Shown piece after piece: positions 54,153 through 63,871 of a stretch of DNA of 64,000 nt. The notes under the pieces were generated by a model. That model saw only the letters and a program-made list of their open reading frames with translations, made no database searches and was not told the DNA's origin. Source of the stretch: Arminella tubonensis (lineage in GTDB: Bacteria; Pseudomonadota; Alphaproteobacteria; Rhizobiales; Rhizobiaceae); assembly GCF_003240585.1 (NCBI RefSeq), contig NZ_PCDP01000069.1, positions 79,838-143,837 on the forward strand. The letters run 5' to 3'. Numbering within the stretch: position 1 is the first letter of the stretch; the number at the start of each line of letters is the position of its first letter. The translations under genes were made by a program, and so were the position numbers.

Positions 54153-55781
54153 TCAGGTAATGACGGTCGGGGCGTCGCGTCCGGTACGGCCGCGGATATC
54201 GGCGACGGACTGGGCAGCGACGATCAGATCGGCAAGAGCCTCCTGGGTTTCAATGTTGTGGCGGGTGGAATCAGCCTCGTAGCGCTCGATATAGACGCGC
54301 AGCGTGGCGCCCGTGGTTCCTGTTCCCGACAGGCGGAACACGACGCGCGAGCCACCCTCGAACAGGATACGAATGCCCTGGTTGTTGCTGACCGATTTGT
54401 CGACCGGATCGTGATAGGAGAAATCATCGGCTGCAGAGACGGTCAGGTCGCCGAACTTCGTGCCCGGCAGCGTCGGCAGCTTGTCGCGAAGGCTGGCGAT
54501 CAGGCCATTGGCCGCATCGGTGTCGACGCCCTCGTAGTCATGGCGGGAATAGTAATTGCGGCCGTAAGCCGCCCAATGCTGGCCGACGATATCCGCGACG
54601 CTTTCGCCGCGGACCGCCAGGATGTTCAGCCATAGAAGGACCGCCCAGAGACCGTCCTTTTCACGCACGTGGCTGGAGCCGGTGCCCGAGCTTTCCTCGC
54701 CGCAGATGGTTGCAAGGCCTGCGTCCAGAAGGTTGCCGAAGAATTTCCAGCCGGTCGGCGTTTCATAGATGCCGATGCCGCGCTTTTCAGCGACACGGTC
54801 GGCGGCGCCGCTCGTTGGCATAGACCGGGCGATGCCGGCGATGCCATGCGAGTAGCCGGGCGCCAGATTGGCGTTGGCGGCCAGGATCGCCAGGCTGTCG
54901 GACGGGGTGACGTAGATGCCCTTGCCGATAATGAGATTGCGGTCGCCGTCGCCGTCAGAAGCGGCACCGAAATCGGGAGCGTCATCGCTCATCATCTCTT
55001 CGTAGAGCTCGTGGCAATTGACGAGGTTCGGGTCGGGATGGTGGCCGCCGAAATCGGGAAGCGGCATGAAATTCCTGACGGAGCCGGTTGGAGCACCGAG
55101 GCGGTTTTCGAGAATATCCTTGGCGTAAGGGCCGGTGACCGCGCTCATCGCATCGAAGCAGAGGCGGAAGCCGAGGCTGATCAGATTGCGGATCGCGCCG
55201 AAATCGAACAGCTCTTCCATCAACGCGGCATAGTCTTCGACCGGGTCGATGACGGAAACGATCATGCCGCCGACATCGTCACGGCCGATGCGGTCGAGAT
55301 TGACGTCGGGAAAGTCGGCGATCTTGTAATGGTCGATGATGGTCGTGCGGGCATAGATCGCGTCGGTGATCTTTTCGGGGGCAGGACCGCCGTTGCCGAT
55401 GTTGTACTTGATGCCGAAGTCTTCGGTCGGGCCGCCGGGGTTATGGCTGGCGGAGAGCACGATGCCGCCGAAGGCCTTGTATTTGCGGATGACATGCGAG
55501 GCGGCGGGGGTCGACAGGATGCCACCCTTGCCGACCATCACCTTGCCGAAGCCGTTGGCGGCGGCCATCTTGATGGCCTTCTGGATGACGTCGCGATTGT
55601 AATAACGGCCGTCGCCGCCGATGACGAGGCACTTGCCCTGAAACCCTTCCAGCGAATCGAAGATCGACTGGATGAAGTTCTCGGCATAATTCGGCTGCTG
55701 AAAGACGGGAACTTTCTTTCTGAGGCCGGAGGTGCCCGGTTTCTGATCCTTGAAGGGTGTTGTCGGAACCGTTTTGATCAT
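54153..55781 (-). CDS. pgm: phosphoglucomutase
   Basis: The enzyme interconverts glucose 1-phosphate and glucose 6-phosphate, linking glycogen to central metabolism and, in rhizobia, to surface polysaccharide (exoC). It has 542 residues. The active serine lies in VLSASHNPGGPTEDFG, the metal loop in SDGDGDRNLI and the sugar-binding part in GEESSGTGSSH. The gap to glgA is four bases. Confidence 0.95.
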   Translation of the reverse strand: MIKTVPTTPFKDQKPGTSGLRKKVPVFQQPNYAENFIQSIFDSLEGFQGKCLVIGGDGRYYNRDVIQKAIKMAAANGFGKVMVGKGGILSTPAASHVIRKYKAFGGIVLSASHNPGGPTEDFGIKYNIGNGGPAPEKITDAIYARTTIIDHYKIADFPDVNLDRIGRDDVGGMIVSVIDPVEDYAALMEELFDFGAIRNLISLGFRLCFDAMSAVTGPYAKDILENRLGAPTGSVRNFMPLPDFGGHHPDPNLVNCHELYEEMMSDDAPDFGAASDGDGDRNLIIGKGIYVTPSDSLAILAANANLAPGYSHGIAGIARSMPTSGAADRVAEKRGIGIYETPTGWKFFGNLLDAGLATICGEESSGTGSSHVREKDGLWAVLLWLNILAVRGESVADIVGQHWAAYGRNYYSRHDYEGVDTDAANGLIASLRDKLPTLPGTKFGDLTVSAADDFSYHDPVDKSVSNNQGIRILFEGGSRVVFRLSGTGTTGATLRVYIERYEADSTRHNIETQEALADLIVAAQSVADIRGRTGRDAPTVIT

Positions 55782-55785
55782 CGGG

Positions 55786-57228
55786 TTACATGCCTTTCGA
55801 GACGAGGCTGGAATAAAGGGCGGCGTAGCGCTCGGCGCTCTTTCCCCAGGATACGTCGGATTTCATGCCCTGCTTTTGCATCTGCGTCCAGAGTTTTCGG
55901 TCCCGGAAAAGCTGCATGGTGTGCCGGATGGCATGCAGGAGGCCCTCGGATGTCACGTGAGCGAACTGCACACCGGTCGCAACCTTTGCCGCGACGGCAG
56001 CGTGGTTGGCGTCAATGATGGTATCGTTGAGACCGCCGGTTCGGGCGACGACGGGGATGCAGCCGTAACGCAGGCCATAGAGTTGCGTCAGGCCGCAGGG
56101 CTCGAAGCGCGAGGGGATTATGATTGCGTCGCAGCCGGCCTGCATCAGGTGCGACATCGGCTCGTTGTAGCCGACCGCCATACCGACGCGGCCGTGATTA
56201 TTGGCGGCCGCCGAAAGCAATGCGCCTTCGAGCGCTGCGTCACCCGCGCCAAGGATCACGAGTTTTGCGCCCATGGCGACGATCTCCTCGATCGTGCTTG
56301 CCAAGAGATCCATACCCTTCTGCCAGGTCAGGCGGCTGACCACGCAGAAGATCGGGCCGTTATCATCATCGAGGCCGAAATGCTCGATGATCGCCTTTCG
56401 GTTTTCAATCCGGTTTTTCATCGTGTTCGGGCCGAAATTCCGCGCGATCATCGGATCGGTCTCGGGGTTCCAGACGTCGGGGTCGATACCGTTGACGATG
56501 CCGTGCAGGCTGTCGATGCGGCTGGCAATCAGGCCCTCCAGCCCCATGCCAAACTCCGGCAGAAGTATCTCCTCGGCATAGGACGGGCTGACAGTGGTGA
56601 TCGCATGGGCAGTCTGCAGGCCGCCCTTCAGGAAGCCGATGTCGCCGTAATATTCGAGGCCTTCGATAGAAAAGGCATGTGCGGGAAGGCGCAGAAGGGG
56701 GAAGACATCGGCCCCGAACTGGCCTTGAAACGCGATATTGTGGATAGTCAGCACGCTCGGTAGCTCGGGTGTCGGATAGTAGCGCATGTAGACCGAGACC
56801 AACGCCGATTGCCAGTCATGGGCGTGGACGAGGTCGGGACGCCAGCCCGGCATGATGCCGGCAGCGATTTCAGCACCGGCCAGCGACAGGGCTGCAAACC
56901 GGCGCCAATTGTCGGGGTAGTCCTTGCCGGCCGCGTCGACGTAAGGACCGCCCTTGCGATTGTAAAAAGCCGGCGCATCGAGGACCAGGATCGAGACGCC
57001 GTCGTGGTCGACCTCAAGTATCGTCGCCTCTTCGCCGAGAAGATCGTCGAACTGCAGGCGGACGACCGGATTTCGGATCGCCTTCATGACGATTGGATAG
57101 CCCGGAACAAGGGTCTTGGTATCGACCCCTAGTGGCTTTAGAGCCACCGGCAGGGCGCCGACCACATCGGCCAGGCCCCCTGTCTTTATCAAAGGGAAGA
57201 TTTCGGACGCGACCGAAAGAACTTTCAT
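55786..57228 (-). CDS. glgA: glycogen synthase (ADP-glucose dependent)
   Basis: This 480-residue GT5 enzyme extends alpha-1,4 chains from ADP-glucose. The N-terminal VASEIFPLIKTGGLADVVGALP contains the KTGGL motif; the C-terminal IIPSRFEPCGLTQLYGLRYG is the sugar-nucleotide part. It starts three bases behind the glgC stop. Confidence 0.96.
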   Translation of the reverse strand: MKVLSVASEIFPLIKTGGLADVVGALPVALKPLGVDTKTLVPGYPIVMKAIRNPVVRLQFDDLLGEEATILEVDHDGVSILVLDAPAFYNRKGGPYVDAAGKDYPDNWRRFAALSLAGAEIAAGIMPGWRPDLVHAHDWQSALVSVYMRYYPTPELPSVLTIHNIAFQGQFGADVFPLLRLPAHAFSIEGLEYYGDIGFLKGGLQTAHAITTVSPSYAEEILLPEFGMGLEGLIASRIDSLHGIVNGIDPDVWNPETDPMIARNFGPNTMKNRIENRKAIIEHFGLDDDNGPIFCVVSRLTWQKGMDLLASTIEEIVAMGAKLVILGAGDAALEGALLSAAANNHGRVGMAVGYNEPMSHLMQAGCDAIIIPSRFEPCGLTQLYGLRYGCIPVVARTGGLNDTIIDANHAAVAAKVATGVQFAHVTSEGLLHAIRHTMQLFRDRKLWTQMQKQGMKSDVSWGKSAERYAALYSSLVSKGM

Positions 57229-57231
57229 ATT

Positions 57232-58494
57232 TCAAATATCCAGCTTGTCGATCATCGTCTGAGTGATCAGGCAAATGCCGCTTTCGGTGCGACGAAACCG
57301 TTTGGCGTCCAGTTCGAAATCTTCTCCGACCACAAGCCCTTCGGGGATCGTTACGCCGTGGTCGATCACGACATTCTTCAGCTGCGCGCGCCGGCCGATC
57401 TTGACGCTCGGCAGAACCACGGCGCCTTCCAGCCTCGAATAAGAGTTGGCCCGGACACCGGTGAACAGCAGGCTGTTCGACAATGTCGCACCGGAGATGA
57501 TGCAATCGCCGGCGACGAGCGAAGACACTGCCGACCCGCGGCGATCTTCGTCATCATGGACGAACTTTGCCGGCGGATTGATCTCGGCATAGGTCCAGAT
57601 CGGCCAGGCTTTGTCGTAGATATCGAGTTCGGGGACGATCGCCGTCAGGTCGACGTTCGCCTGCCAGTAGGCGTCGATCGTACCGACATCGCGCCAGTAG
57701 GGCTCGCGCTCGAAGTCGGAGCGGACGCAGGACTGCGCAAAGCGATGGGCGACTGCTTTGCCGTTCCTGACGATATAGGGGATGATGTCCTTGCCGAAGT
57801 CGCGGCTGGAGTTCGGATCGGCGGCGTCGCGGCGCAGTTCCTCGATCAGGAACTTGGTGTGGAAGACATAGATGCCCATCGAGGCGAACGAGCTGTCCGG
57901 CTTGCCGGGGATGGCCGGCGGGTCAGCGGGCTTTTCGACGAAGTCGATGATGCGGTCGTTCTCGTCGACATGGACCACCCCGAAGCCGACGGCTTCCATG
58001 CGCGGCACTTCGAGGCAGCCGATGGTGACGTCGGCGCCGCTGTCGACGTGCTGCTGCAGCATATATTCGTAGTCCATCTTGTAGACGTGGTCGCCTGCCA
58101 GGATGACCATGTATTCGACGCCATAATCCTGGATGATGTCGATGTTCTGGAAAACGGCGTCGGCGGTGCCCTCGTACCACTGCGTTTCAGAGACGCGCTG
58201 CGAGGCCGGGAGGATGTCGAAGCTCTCGTTGCGTTCCGGACGAAAGAAGTTCCAGCCGCGCTGCATGTGGCGTATCAGCGAGTGCGCCTTGTATTGCGTC
58301 GCCACGCCGATGCGGCGAATACCCGAATTCAGCGCGTTCGACAGCGCGAAATCAATGATGCGGGCCTTGCCTCCGAAATAGACCGCGGGTTTCGCGCGCC
58401 GGTCGGTCAGTTCCTTCAGGCGGCTTCCTCTTCCGCCGGCAAGAACATAAGCCATGGCATCACGGGCAAGCGGTTGAACACGTTTCTCTACCAT
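57232..58494 (-). CDS. glgC: glucose-1-phosphate adenylyltransferase
   Basis: This 420-residue enzyme makes ADP-glucose and is the usual control point of glycogen synthesis through allosteric effectors. Visible motifs are VLAGGRGSRLKELTDRRAKP near residue 17, FALSNALNSGIRRIGVATQYKA and, near the middle, YVFHTKFLIEELRRD. A strong GGGGAGGA precedes the ATG. It lies 19 bases behind glgB. Confidence 0.96.
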   Translation of the reverse strand: MVEKRVQPLARDAMAYVLAGGRGSRLKELTDRRAKPAVYFGGKARIIDFALSNALNSGIRRIGVATQYKAHSLIRHMQRGWNFFRPERNESFDILPASQRVSETQWYEGTADAVFQNIDIIQDYGVEYMVILAGDHVYKMDYEYMLQQHVDSGADVTIGCLEVPRMEAVGFGVVHVDENDRIIDFVEKPADPPAIPGKPDSSFASMGIYVFHTKFLIEELRRDAADPNSSRDFGKDIIPYIVRNGKAVAHRFAQSCVRSDFEREPYWRDVGTIDAYWQANVDLTAIVPELDIYDKAWPIWTYAEINPPAKFVHDDEDRRGSAVSSLVAGDCIISGATLSNSLLFTGVRANSYSRLEGAVVLPSVKIGRRAQLKNVVIDHGVTIPEGLVVGEDFELDAKRFRRTESGICLITQTMIDKLDI

Positions 58495-58513
58495 TTAATC
58501 CTCCCCTTAACGA

Positions 58514-60721
58514 TCAGAATTCCGGTTCCAGCATGATGGTTGCAAGAGGCGGTAGCGTTATCGTCGCCATGATGGTTCCGCCTGCACTAACGGCTTGCAC
58601 CCGTCCGCCGTTCCCTTTGCCGCTGCCGCCATAAATGTCGGCGTCGGTATTCAGTATCTCGCGCCACCGGCCTTCGGCAGGCAGGCGCAAGGCATAGTTC
58701 TCCCGATAGACGGGGGTAAAGTTGGTGATGACCGCGACGGGCTTTTCGCCGGGTGCCTTGCGCAACCAGGCGAAGACGGAATTAGCGTCGTCATCGACGA
58801 CCAGCCACTCGAAGCCTTCTCCCTCGCAGTCGCGGGCATGAAGGGACGGCTTGCTGCGATAGGTGAAGTTGAGGTCGCGGACCAGGCGGCTCATGCCTTC
58901 ATGCATCCGGTATTGCAGCAGGTTCCAGTCGAGCGCGCGCTCCTCGCTCCATTCGCTCCACTGGGCAAATTCCTGACCCATGAACAGCAGCTTCTTGCCG
59001 GGATAGCCCCACATGAAGCCGTAATAGGCGCGGAGATTAGCGAACTTCTGCCAGTCGTCGCCGGCCATCTTGGCGATCATCGAACCCTTGCCGTGCACCA
59101 CCTCATCGTGGGAAATCGGTAGGACGAAATTTTCCGAGAAGGCGTAGATCAGGCCGAACGTCAGCTCGCTGTGATGATGCCGGCGGTGCACCGGATCGCG
59201 CATGACGTAGCTCAGCGTGTCATGCATGAAGCCCATGTTCCACTTGAAGCCGAAGCCGAGGCCGCCTTCGTGCACGGGTGCCGATACCTTCGGCCAGGAG
59301 GTGGATTCCTCGGCGATCGACATGACGCCGGGATGGCTGCCGTAAAGGCGCTTGTTCATTTCCTGCACGAAGCGGACGGCTGCAAGGTTTTCGTTGCCAC
59401 CATATTCGTTCGGCACCCATTCGCCGTGCTTGCGCGAATAGTCGAGGTAGAGCATCGAGGCGACCGCATCGACGCGCAGGCCGTCGAGATGGAATTTCTC
59501 TGCCCAGTAGACCGCGTTATTCAGCAGGTAGGATACGACCTCGGTGCGGCCGAAATTGTAGATCGCCGTATTCCAGTCGGGGTGAAAGCCCTGCCGCGGG
59601 TCCGCATGCTCATAGAGAGCGGTGCCGTCGAACCACCGCAGGCCGTGGGCATCTGTCGGGAAATGGGCGGGAACCCAGTCGAGGATGACGCTGACGCCGA
59701 CCTTGTGGCAGCCGTTGACGAAGCGGGCAAAACCTTCCGGCTCGCCGAAGCGGGCCGTCGGCGCGTAGAGGCCTGTCGTCTGGTAGCCCCAGGACGGATC
59801 ATAGGGGTGTTCGGTGATCGGCAGGAACTCGATGTGGGTAAAGCCCATGTCGACGCAATAGGGGATCAGCCGCGAGGCAAGCTCGTCCCACGAGAGCATC
59901 GATCCATCTTCGCGACGCTGCCAGGAGCCGGCATGCACCTCGTAGATCGAGATCGGCTGGCGCCGCTGGTCGACTTCCGACCAGTGCTTGCGGTGGGCGG
60001 CGTCCTCCCATTCCTGGACGAGCTCCAGGGCGGTGACGGAGGCGTTTTTCGGCCGCAGCTCGCTGCGTCTGGCGAAAGGATCGGCCTTCAGCGGCAAAAG
60101 TATGCCGTCCTTGCCGATGACCTCGAATTTGTAGATGACGCCGGCCGATACATCAGGGGCGAAGATTTCCCAGATGCCTGAATCCGAGCGCATGCGCATG
60201 ACGTGCCGGCGGCCGTCCCAGCCGTTGAAATCGCCGACCACCGAGACGCGTTGCGCGTTCGGTGCCCAGACGGCGAAATGGAAACCCTGTACGCCTTCGT
60301 GCTTCAGCGGATGAGCGCCCATCTTGTCGAACAGACGGAGGTCCGATCCCTCGCGGGCATAGTAGTCGTCCATCGGTCCGAGAACAGGACCAAAGCTGTA
60401 GGGGTCGGTTACCGCCCATTCCGCATCGCCACGCCGGGCGCGGTAGCGCACCGGCTGAAGCTTGGAAACGGCAACCTTGCCCGAGAAGAAACCTGCAGGG
60501 TCAAGGCAATCCATCTCTCCGAGCACCGTGCCGTCGAGCGCCATGGCGCTGACTGCTTCAGCCCCTGGAATAAAACAGCGCGCGACATAGCCGCCGTCCG
60601 CCTGATGCAGGCCAAGTATGGAAAAGGGATCGGAATGCGTCCCGTTGAGGATCGCAGCAATCTCATTTGCCGAAATTTCCCTTGAGGCGATGCCTTCAGT
60701 GGCGGGTTTCGGCTTCTTCAT
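58514..60721 (-). CDS. glgB: 1,4-alpha-glucan branching enzyme
   Basis: This 735-residue GH13 enzyme forms alpha-1,6 branches. It has N-terminal CBM48-like repeats (FHFAVWAPNAQRVSVVGDFN), the catalytic HLDGLRVDAVASMLY (Asp nucleophile), MSIAEESTSWP (Glu) and LPISHDEVVHGKGS (Asp). The ATG at 60721 overlaps the glgP stop (ATGA) and follows GGAGAG; the upstream in-frame residues belong to the glgP end. Confidence 0.96.
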   Translation of the reverse strand: MKKPKPATEGIASREISANEIAAILNGTHSDPFSILGLHQADGGYVARCFIPGAEAVSAMALDGTVLGEMDCLDPAGFFSGKVAVSKLQPVRYRARRGDAEWAVTDPYSFGPVLGPMDDYYAREGSDLRLFDKMGAHPLKHEGVQGFHFAVWAPNAQRVSVVGDFNGWDGRRHVMRMRSDSGIWEIFAPDVSAGVIYKFEVIGKDGILLPLKADPFARRSELRPKNASVTALELVQEWEDAAHRKHWSEVDQRRQPISIYEVHAGSWQRREDGSMLSWDELASRLIPYCVDMGFTHIEFLPITEHPYDPSWGYQTTGLYAPTARFGEPEGFARFVNGCHKVGVSVILDWVPAHFPTDAHGLRWFDGTALYEHADPRQGFHPDWNTAIYNFGRTEVVSYLLNNAVYWAEKFHLDGLRVDAVASMLYLDYSRKHGEWVPNEYGGNENLAAVRFVQEMNKRLYGSHPGVMSIAEESTSWPKVSAPVHEGGLGFGFKWNMGFMHDTLSYVMRDPVHRRHHHSELTFGLIYAFSENFVLPISHDEVVHGKGSMIAKMAGDDWQKFANLRAYYGFMWGYPGKKLLFMGQEFAQWSEWSEERALDWNLLQYRMHEGMSRLVRDLNFTYRSKPSLHARDCEGEGFEWLVVDDDANSVFAWLRKAPGEKPVAVITNFTPVYRENYALRLPAEGRWREILNTDADIYGGSGKGNGGRVQAVSAGGTIMATITLPPLATIMLEPEF

Positions 60722-63180
60722 CCAGCTCTCCAAATTTCCTTGGCATATTGGCGGATCGTCCGGTCGGACGAGAACCATCCCATGCGTGCAGTATTAAAGA
60801 TCGTCTTGGCCTGCCATTCCGATGGCGTGGCCCAGACCTTGTCGACGAGGCGTTGCTCGTCGGCATATGCGTCGAAATCGGCAGCGACCATGAACCAGTC
60901 GTGCGCGTAGATACCCTCGATCAGCGCCGTATAGCGCGTGCGATCATCCGGTGAGAAAACCCCCGAGGAAATCGCGGCAAGTGCCTGGGCCAGTTCGCGC
61001 GATCCTTCGATGAGGGCACGCGGGTTGTGACCGTCGTTGCGCTTGTTGGCGACCTCCTCCGCGGTCAATCCGAATATGAAGATATTGTCAGCGCCGACAT
61101 TGTCCAGCATTTCGACGTTCGCGCCGTCGAGCGTGCCGATGGTAAGCGCTCCGTTCAGGCCGAATTTCATGTTGCCGGTGCCGGAAGCTTCCATGCCGGC
61201 GGTCGAGATCTGCTCCGACAGGTCGGCGGCGGGAACCATGACCTCGGCGAGCGAGACGTTGTAGTTCGGCACGAAGACGACCTTCAGCAGACCGCGGACC
61301 GAGGGGTCGTTGTTGATGACGCGCGATACGTCGTTGATGAGTTTGATGATGAGCTTGGCATTGTGGTAGCTCGGGGCCGCCTTGCCCGCGAACAGCTTGA
61401 CGCGAGGCTGCCAGTCCAGTTCGGGATGCGAACGGATCTGGTCGTAAAGCGCCACGGTCTCGATGATATTCAGAAGCTGGCGTTTGTATTCGTGGATACG
61501 CTTGATCTGGATGTCGAACATCGCGTTTGGATCAAGCTTGATGCCCATGCGCTGCGCCACGAGATTGGAGAGCGCGATCTTGTTGGTGCGCTTTACAGCC
61601 GCGAACTTCTGCTGGAAGGCGCTGTCATGGGCGAATGCTTCGAGGGGCTTCAGCTTCTCCGCGTCGTCCATGAAGTCGTCGCCGATCGCTTCGCGGATGA
61701 GGGAGGTCAGGCCAGGATTGCACTGCATCAGCCAGCGGCGCGGCGTAATGCCGTTGGTCTTGTTGTTGATGCGATTGGGGTAAAGCTTGTGAAGGTCGGC
61801 AAAGACGGTGGTCTTCATCAGGTCCGTATGCAGCGCCGAAACACCATTGATGCTGTGGGAGCCGATGAAGGCGAGGTTGCCCATTCGCAGACGGCGATCG
61901 CCGGTCTCGTCGATCATCGAGATGCTGCGGATTTCCACATCGCTGAAATCCCGTTCCTTGCGGGCCTCGATCAGCACCTTGGTGTTGATTGCATAGACGA
62001 TCTGCATGTGGCGCGGCAGCAGGCGTTCGAACAGCGGCACGGGCCAGCTTTCCAGCGCCTCAGGCAGCAGGGTGTGGTTGGTGTAGGAGAAAGTCTTGCG
62101 CGTGATGTCCCAGGCGGTGTCGAATTCGAAGCCGTGAACATCGCAGAGAAGGCGCATCAGTTCGGCGACCGAGACTGACGGGTGGGTGTCGTTCAGCTGG
62201 ATTGCGACCTTGTCCGGCAGCGAAGTCAGGTCGTCATACTGCTGCAGGTGGCGGCGGATGATGTCCTGGAGCGAGGCCGACGAGAAGAAGAACTCCTGGC
62301 GCAGGCGCAATTCCTGGCCGGCGGGCGTGCCGTCGGCCGGGTAGAGAACGCGCGTCAGGCTTTCGGCCTTGTTGCTCTCGCGCAGCGCGCCGATGTGGTC
62401 GCCGGCGTTGAAGGCATCAAGCAGGATCGGATCGATCGGCTGGGCGGCCCAGAGCCGCAGGGTGTTGACACGCTTGCCGCGCCAGCCGACGACAGGGGTG
62501 TCGAATGCGGCGGCGATGACGCGCTCGGCGGGCTTCCAGACATAGCGCGGTGTGTCGTCATGCCCGGCAACGAACTCGACCGAGCCGCCGAAGCCGATTT
62601 CATAGGCGCTCTCGCGGCGTTCGAACTCCCAGGGATTGCCGTGTGCGAGCCAGGTTTCAGGCAGTTCGACCTGCCACCCGTCAGCCATCTGCTGGCGGAA
62701 GAGGCCATGGACATAACGAATGCCGTAACCATAGGCCGGCACGTCGACCGTCGCCATCGACTCCATGAAACAGGCAGCGAGGCGGCCGAGACCGCCGTTG
62801 CCGAGAGCGGCATCCGCCTCAAGGCCGGCGATTACGTTGATGTCGACACCGAGCGAGGTCAGAGCACTGGTGATCTCTTCCATCAGGCCGAGATTGGAGA
62901 CGGCGTCGCGCATGAGGCGACCGATGAGGAATTCGAGCGACAGGTAGTAAACGCGCTTGGCGCCGGTCGCATAGGTCTTGCGCGTCGACTCCATCCATTT
63001 GTCGATGATGCGGTCGCGAATGACGAGGATCGTCGCCGTCAACCAGTCATGCGGTTTCGCGACCTTGGCATCCTTGCCGATGCGGTAGGTCAAGCGCTCG
63101 ATGATTTCTTCCGCCAGAATTTCCGGGCGCGAACTGCGGGGGGCGGGAGTGGGAAGAGAGGCCTTCGAAAGATTATTCAT
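60718..63180 (-). CDS. glgP: glycogen phosphorylase
   Basis: This 820-residue GT35 enzyme releases glucose 1-phosphate from chain ends. The PLP lysine lies in EASGTGNMKFGLNGALTIGT, and YYLSLEFLIGRLMRDA and ADAALGNGGLGRLAACFMES are family signatures. It is the first gene of the operon glgP-glgB-glgC-glgA-pgm-glgX, whose genes overlap or lie within 20 bases, so one promoter upstream should control both synthesis and breakdown of glycogen. Confidence 0.96.
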   Translation of the reverse strand: MNNLSKASLPTPAPRSSRPEILAEEIIERLTYRIGKDAKVAKPHDWLTATILVIRDRIIDKWMESTRKTYATGAKRVYYLSLEFLIGRLMRDAVSNLGLMEEITSALTSLGVDINVIAGLEADAALGNGGLGRLAACFMESMATVDVPAYGYGIRYVHGLFRQQMADGWQVELPETWLAHGNPWEFERRESAYEIGFGGSVEFVAGHDDTPRYVWKPAERVIAAAFDTPVVGWRGKRVNTLRLWAAQPIDPILLDAFNAGDHIGALRESNKAESLTRVLYPADGTPAGQELRLRQEFFFSSASLQDIIRRHLQQYDDLTSLPDKVAIQLNDTHPSVSVAELMRLLCDVHGFEFDTAWDITRKTFSYTNHTLLPEALESWPVPLFERLLPRHMQIVYAINTKVLIEARKERDFSDVEIRSISMIDETGDRRLRMGNLAFIGSHSINGVSALHTDLMKTTVFADLHKLYPNRINNKTNGITPRRWLMQCNPGLTSLIREAIGDDFMDDAEKLKPLEAFAHDSAFQQKFAAVKRTNKIALSNLVAQRMGIKLDPNAMFDIQIKRIHEYKRQLLNIIETVALYDQIRSHPELDWQPRVKLFAGKAAPSYHNAKLIIKLINDVSRVINNDPSVRGLLKVVFVPNYNVSLAEVMVPAADLSEQISTAGMEASGTGNMKFGLNGALTIGTLDGANVEMLDNVGADNIFIFGLTAEEVANKRNDGHNPRALIEGSRELAQALAAISSGVFSPDDRTRYTALIEGIYAHDWFMVAADFDAYADEQRLVDKVWATPSEWQAKTIFNTARMGWFSSDRTIRQYAKEIWRAG

Positions 63181-63262
63181 AATGGGGTCTCGCCAATTGT
63201 GATTTGTTTACAGAGCGTTATGTCTGATTAAATCTATTTTCCATTCGCGTCTCACCTCCCAG

Positions 63263-63290
63263 TTTATGCACCGTTACATAGCAGTTGCAA
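63263..63290 (-). promoter_or_regulatory. possible promoter of the glycogen operon
   Basis: On the minus strand TTGCAA (63285-63290) and CATAAA (63263-63268) are separated by 16 bases, 83 bases before the glgP start. Both boxes are imperfect matches to a sigma-70 consensus. Confidence 0.3.
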
Positions 63291-63399
63291 CAAGGGATTG
63301 GGGCAAATGAAAAAATAGGCGACCTCGGCCTCCCAACGCTGAAAAATGCTTGATTTCAGTTACTTCTACCGTTCTTATTCGCAGATCGAAATATAACGA

Positions 63400-63433
63400 A
63401 AAGCCGCTCGGGATTGTTCCGGAGCGGCTTTTT
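63400..63433 (-). terminator. rho-independent terminator
   Basis: Arms AAAAGCCGCTC (63400-63410) and GAGCGGCTTTT (63423-63433) form an 11-base perfect stem. T-runs on both sides allow function on either strand; the main client is probably the vWA fragment, whose stop lies 47 bases away. Confidence 0.8.
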
Positions 63434-63479
63434 GTTTGGGAAGATGGTTTGGATTAAACAGACAATGTCGATTGGACCA

Positions 63480-63870
63480 TTAATACGTAACGCGAGTGGA
63501 AGACACCGTGCCTGACGCAATTTTGCCAATCGTTTCGAAAGCTAACGTTAATCCTTTGAAAGTCCTAGTTTCGAACGTCGTTTGCACTGACGTTGCGCAG
63601 TAAGCCAGCAGCTTTATCCCGGCAGGCGGTGCGAAGGCTGCAATCGTGTAAACCGTTATCCCGGCAGTCCTTGCTTTGTCGCAAGAAGCTTTAGTGTCGT
63701 CGTTACTCTGCGCAGTGTTGTTGGCACCATCAGTCAAAAAGACGATGGCTTTTTTCGGCTCCTTTGCTGCGATCAGAGCAGCAAGCGCCGTCGCGAATGC
63801 ACCGCTAGAGTCTGTGGCCCCATCGGCCACCATTGCCTGGATGTATGTCGTTGCGGCACTCGTTCCAGCA
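63480..63870 (-). pseudogene. C-terminal fragment of a von Willebrand factor A domain protein
   Basis: The frame encodes the end of a vWA domain: AMVADGATDSSGAFATAL then KKAIVFLTDGANN, a metal-dependent adhesion-site-type strand, and a C-terminal helix IGKIASGTVSSTR. It resembles TadG-like pilus-assembly proteins. The N-terminal half is missing and the frame runs straight into the transposase gene, with no native start; the first ATG (63833) is inside the domain. The junction lies roughly at 63835-63870. The remnant is probably non-functional. Confidence 0.7.
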
Positions 63871-63871
63871 G

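Larger units (their letters stand above)
63181..63479. other. upstream region of the glycogen operon
   Basis: This 299-base gap holds the presumed glgP promoter, a very short possible leader frame (63218-63244, minus strand) and the terminator of the vWA fragment at 63400-63433. Nothing else is clear. Confidence 0.5.

Noticed and set aside
57358..58536. Plus-strand frame of 392 residues opposite glgC
   Set aside because: Antisense shadow of a highly conserved enzyme with no protein-like features.
61027..63231. Two long plus-strand frames opposite glgP
   Set aside because: Same reason: glgP carries all phosphorylase motifs and these frames are by-products of codon bias.
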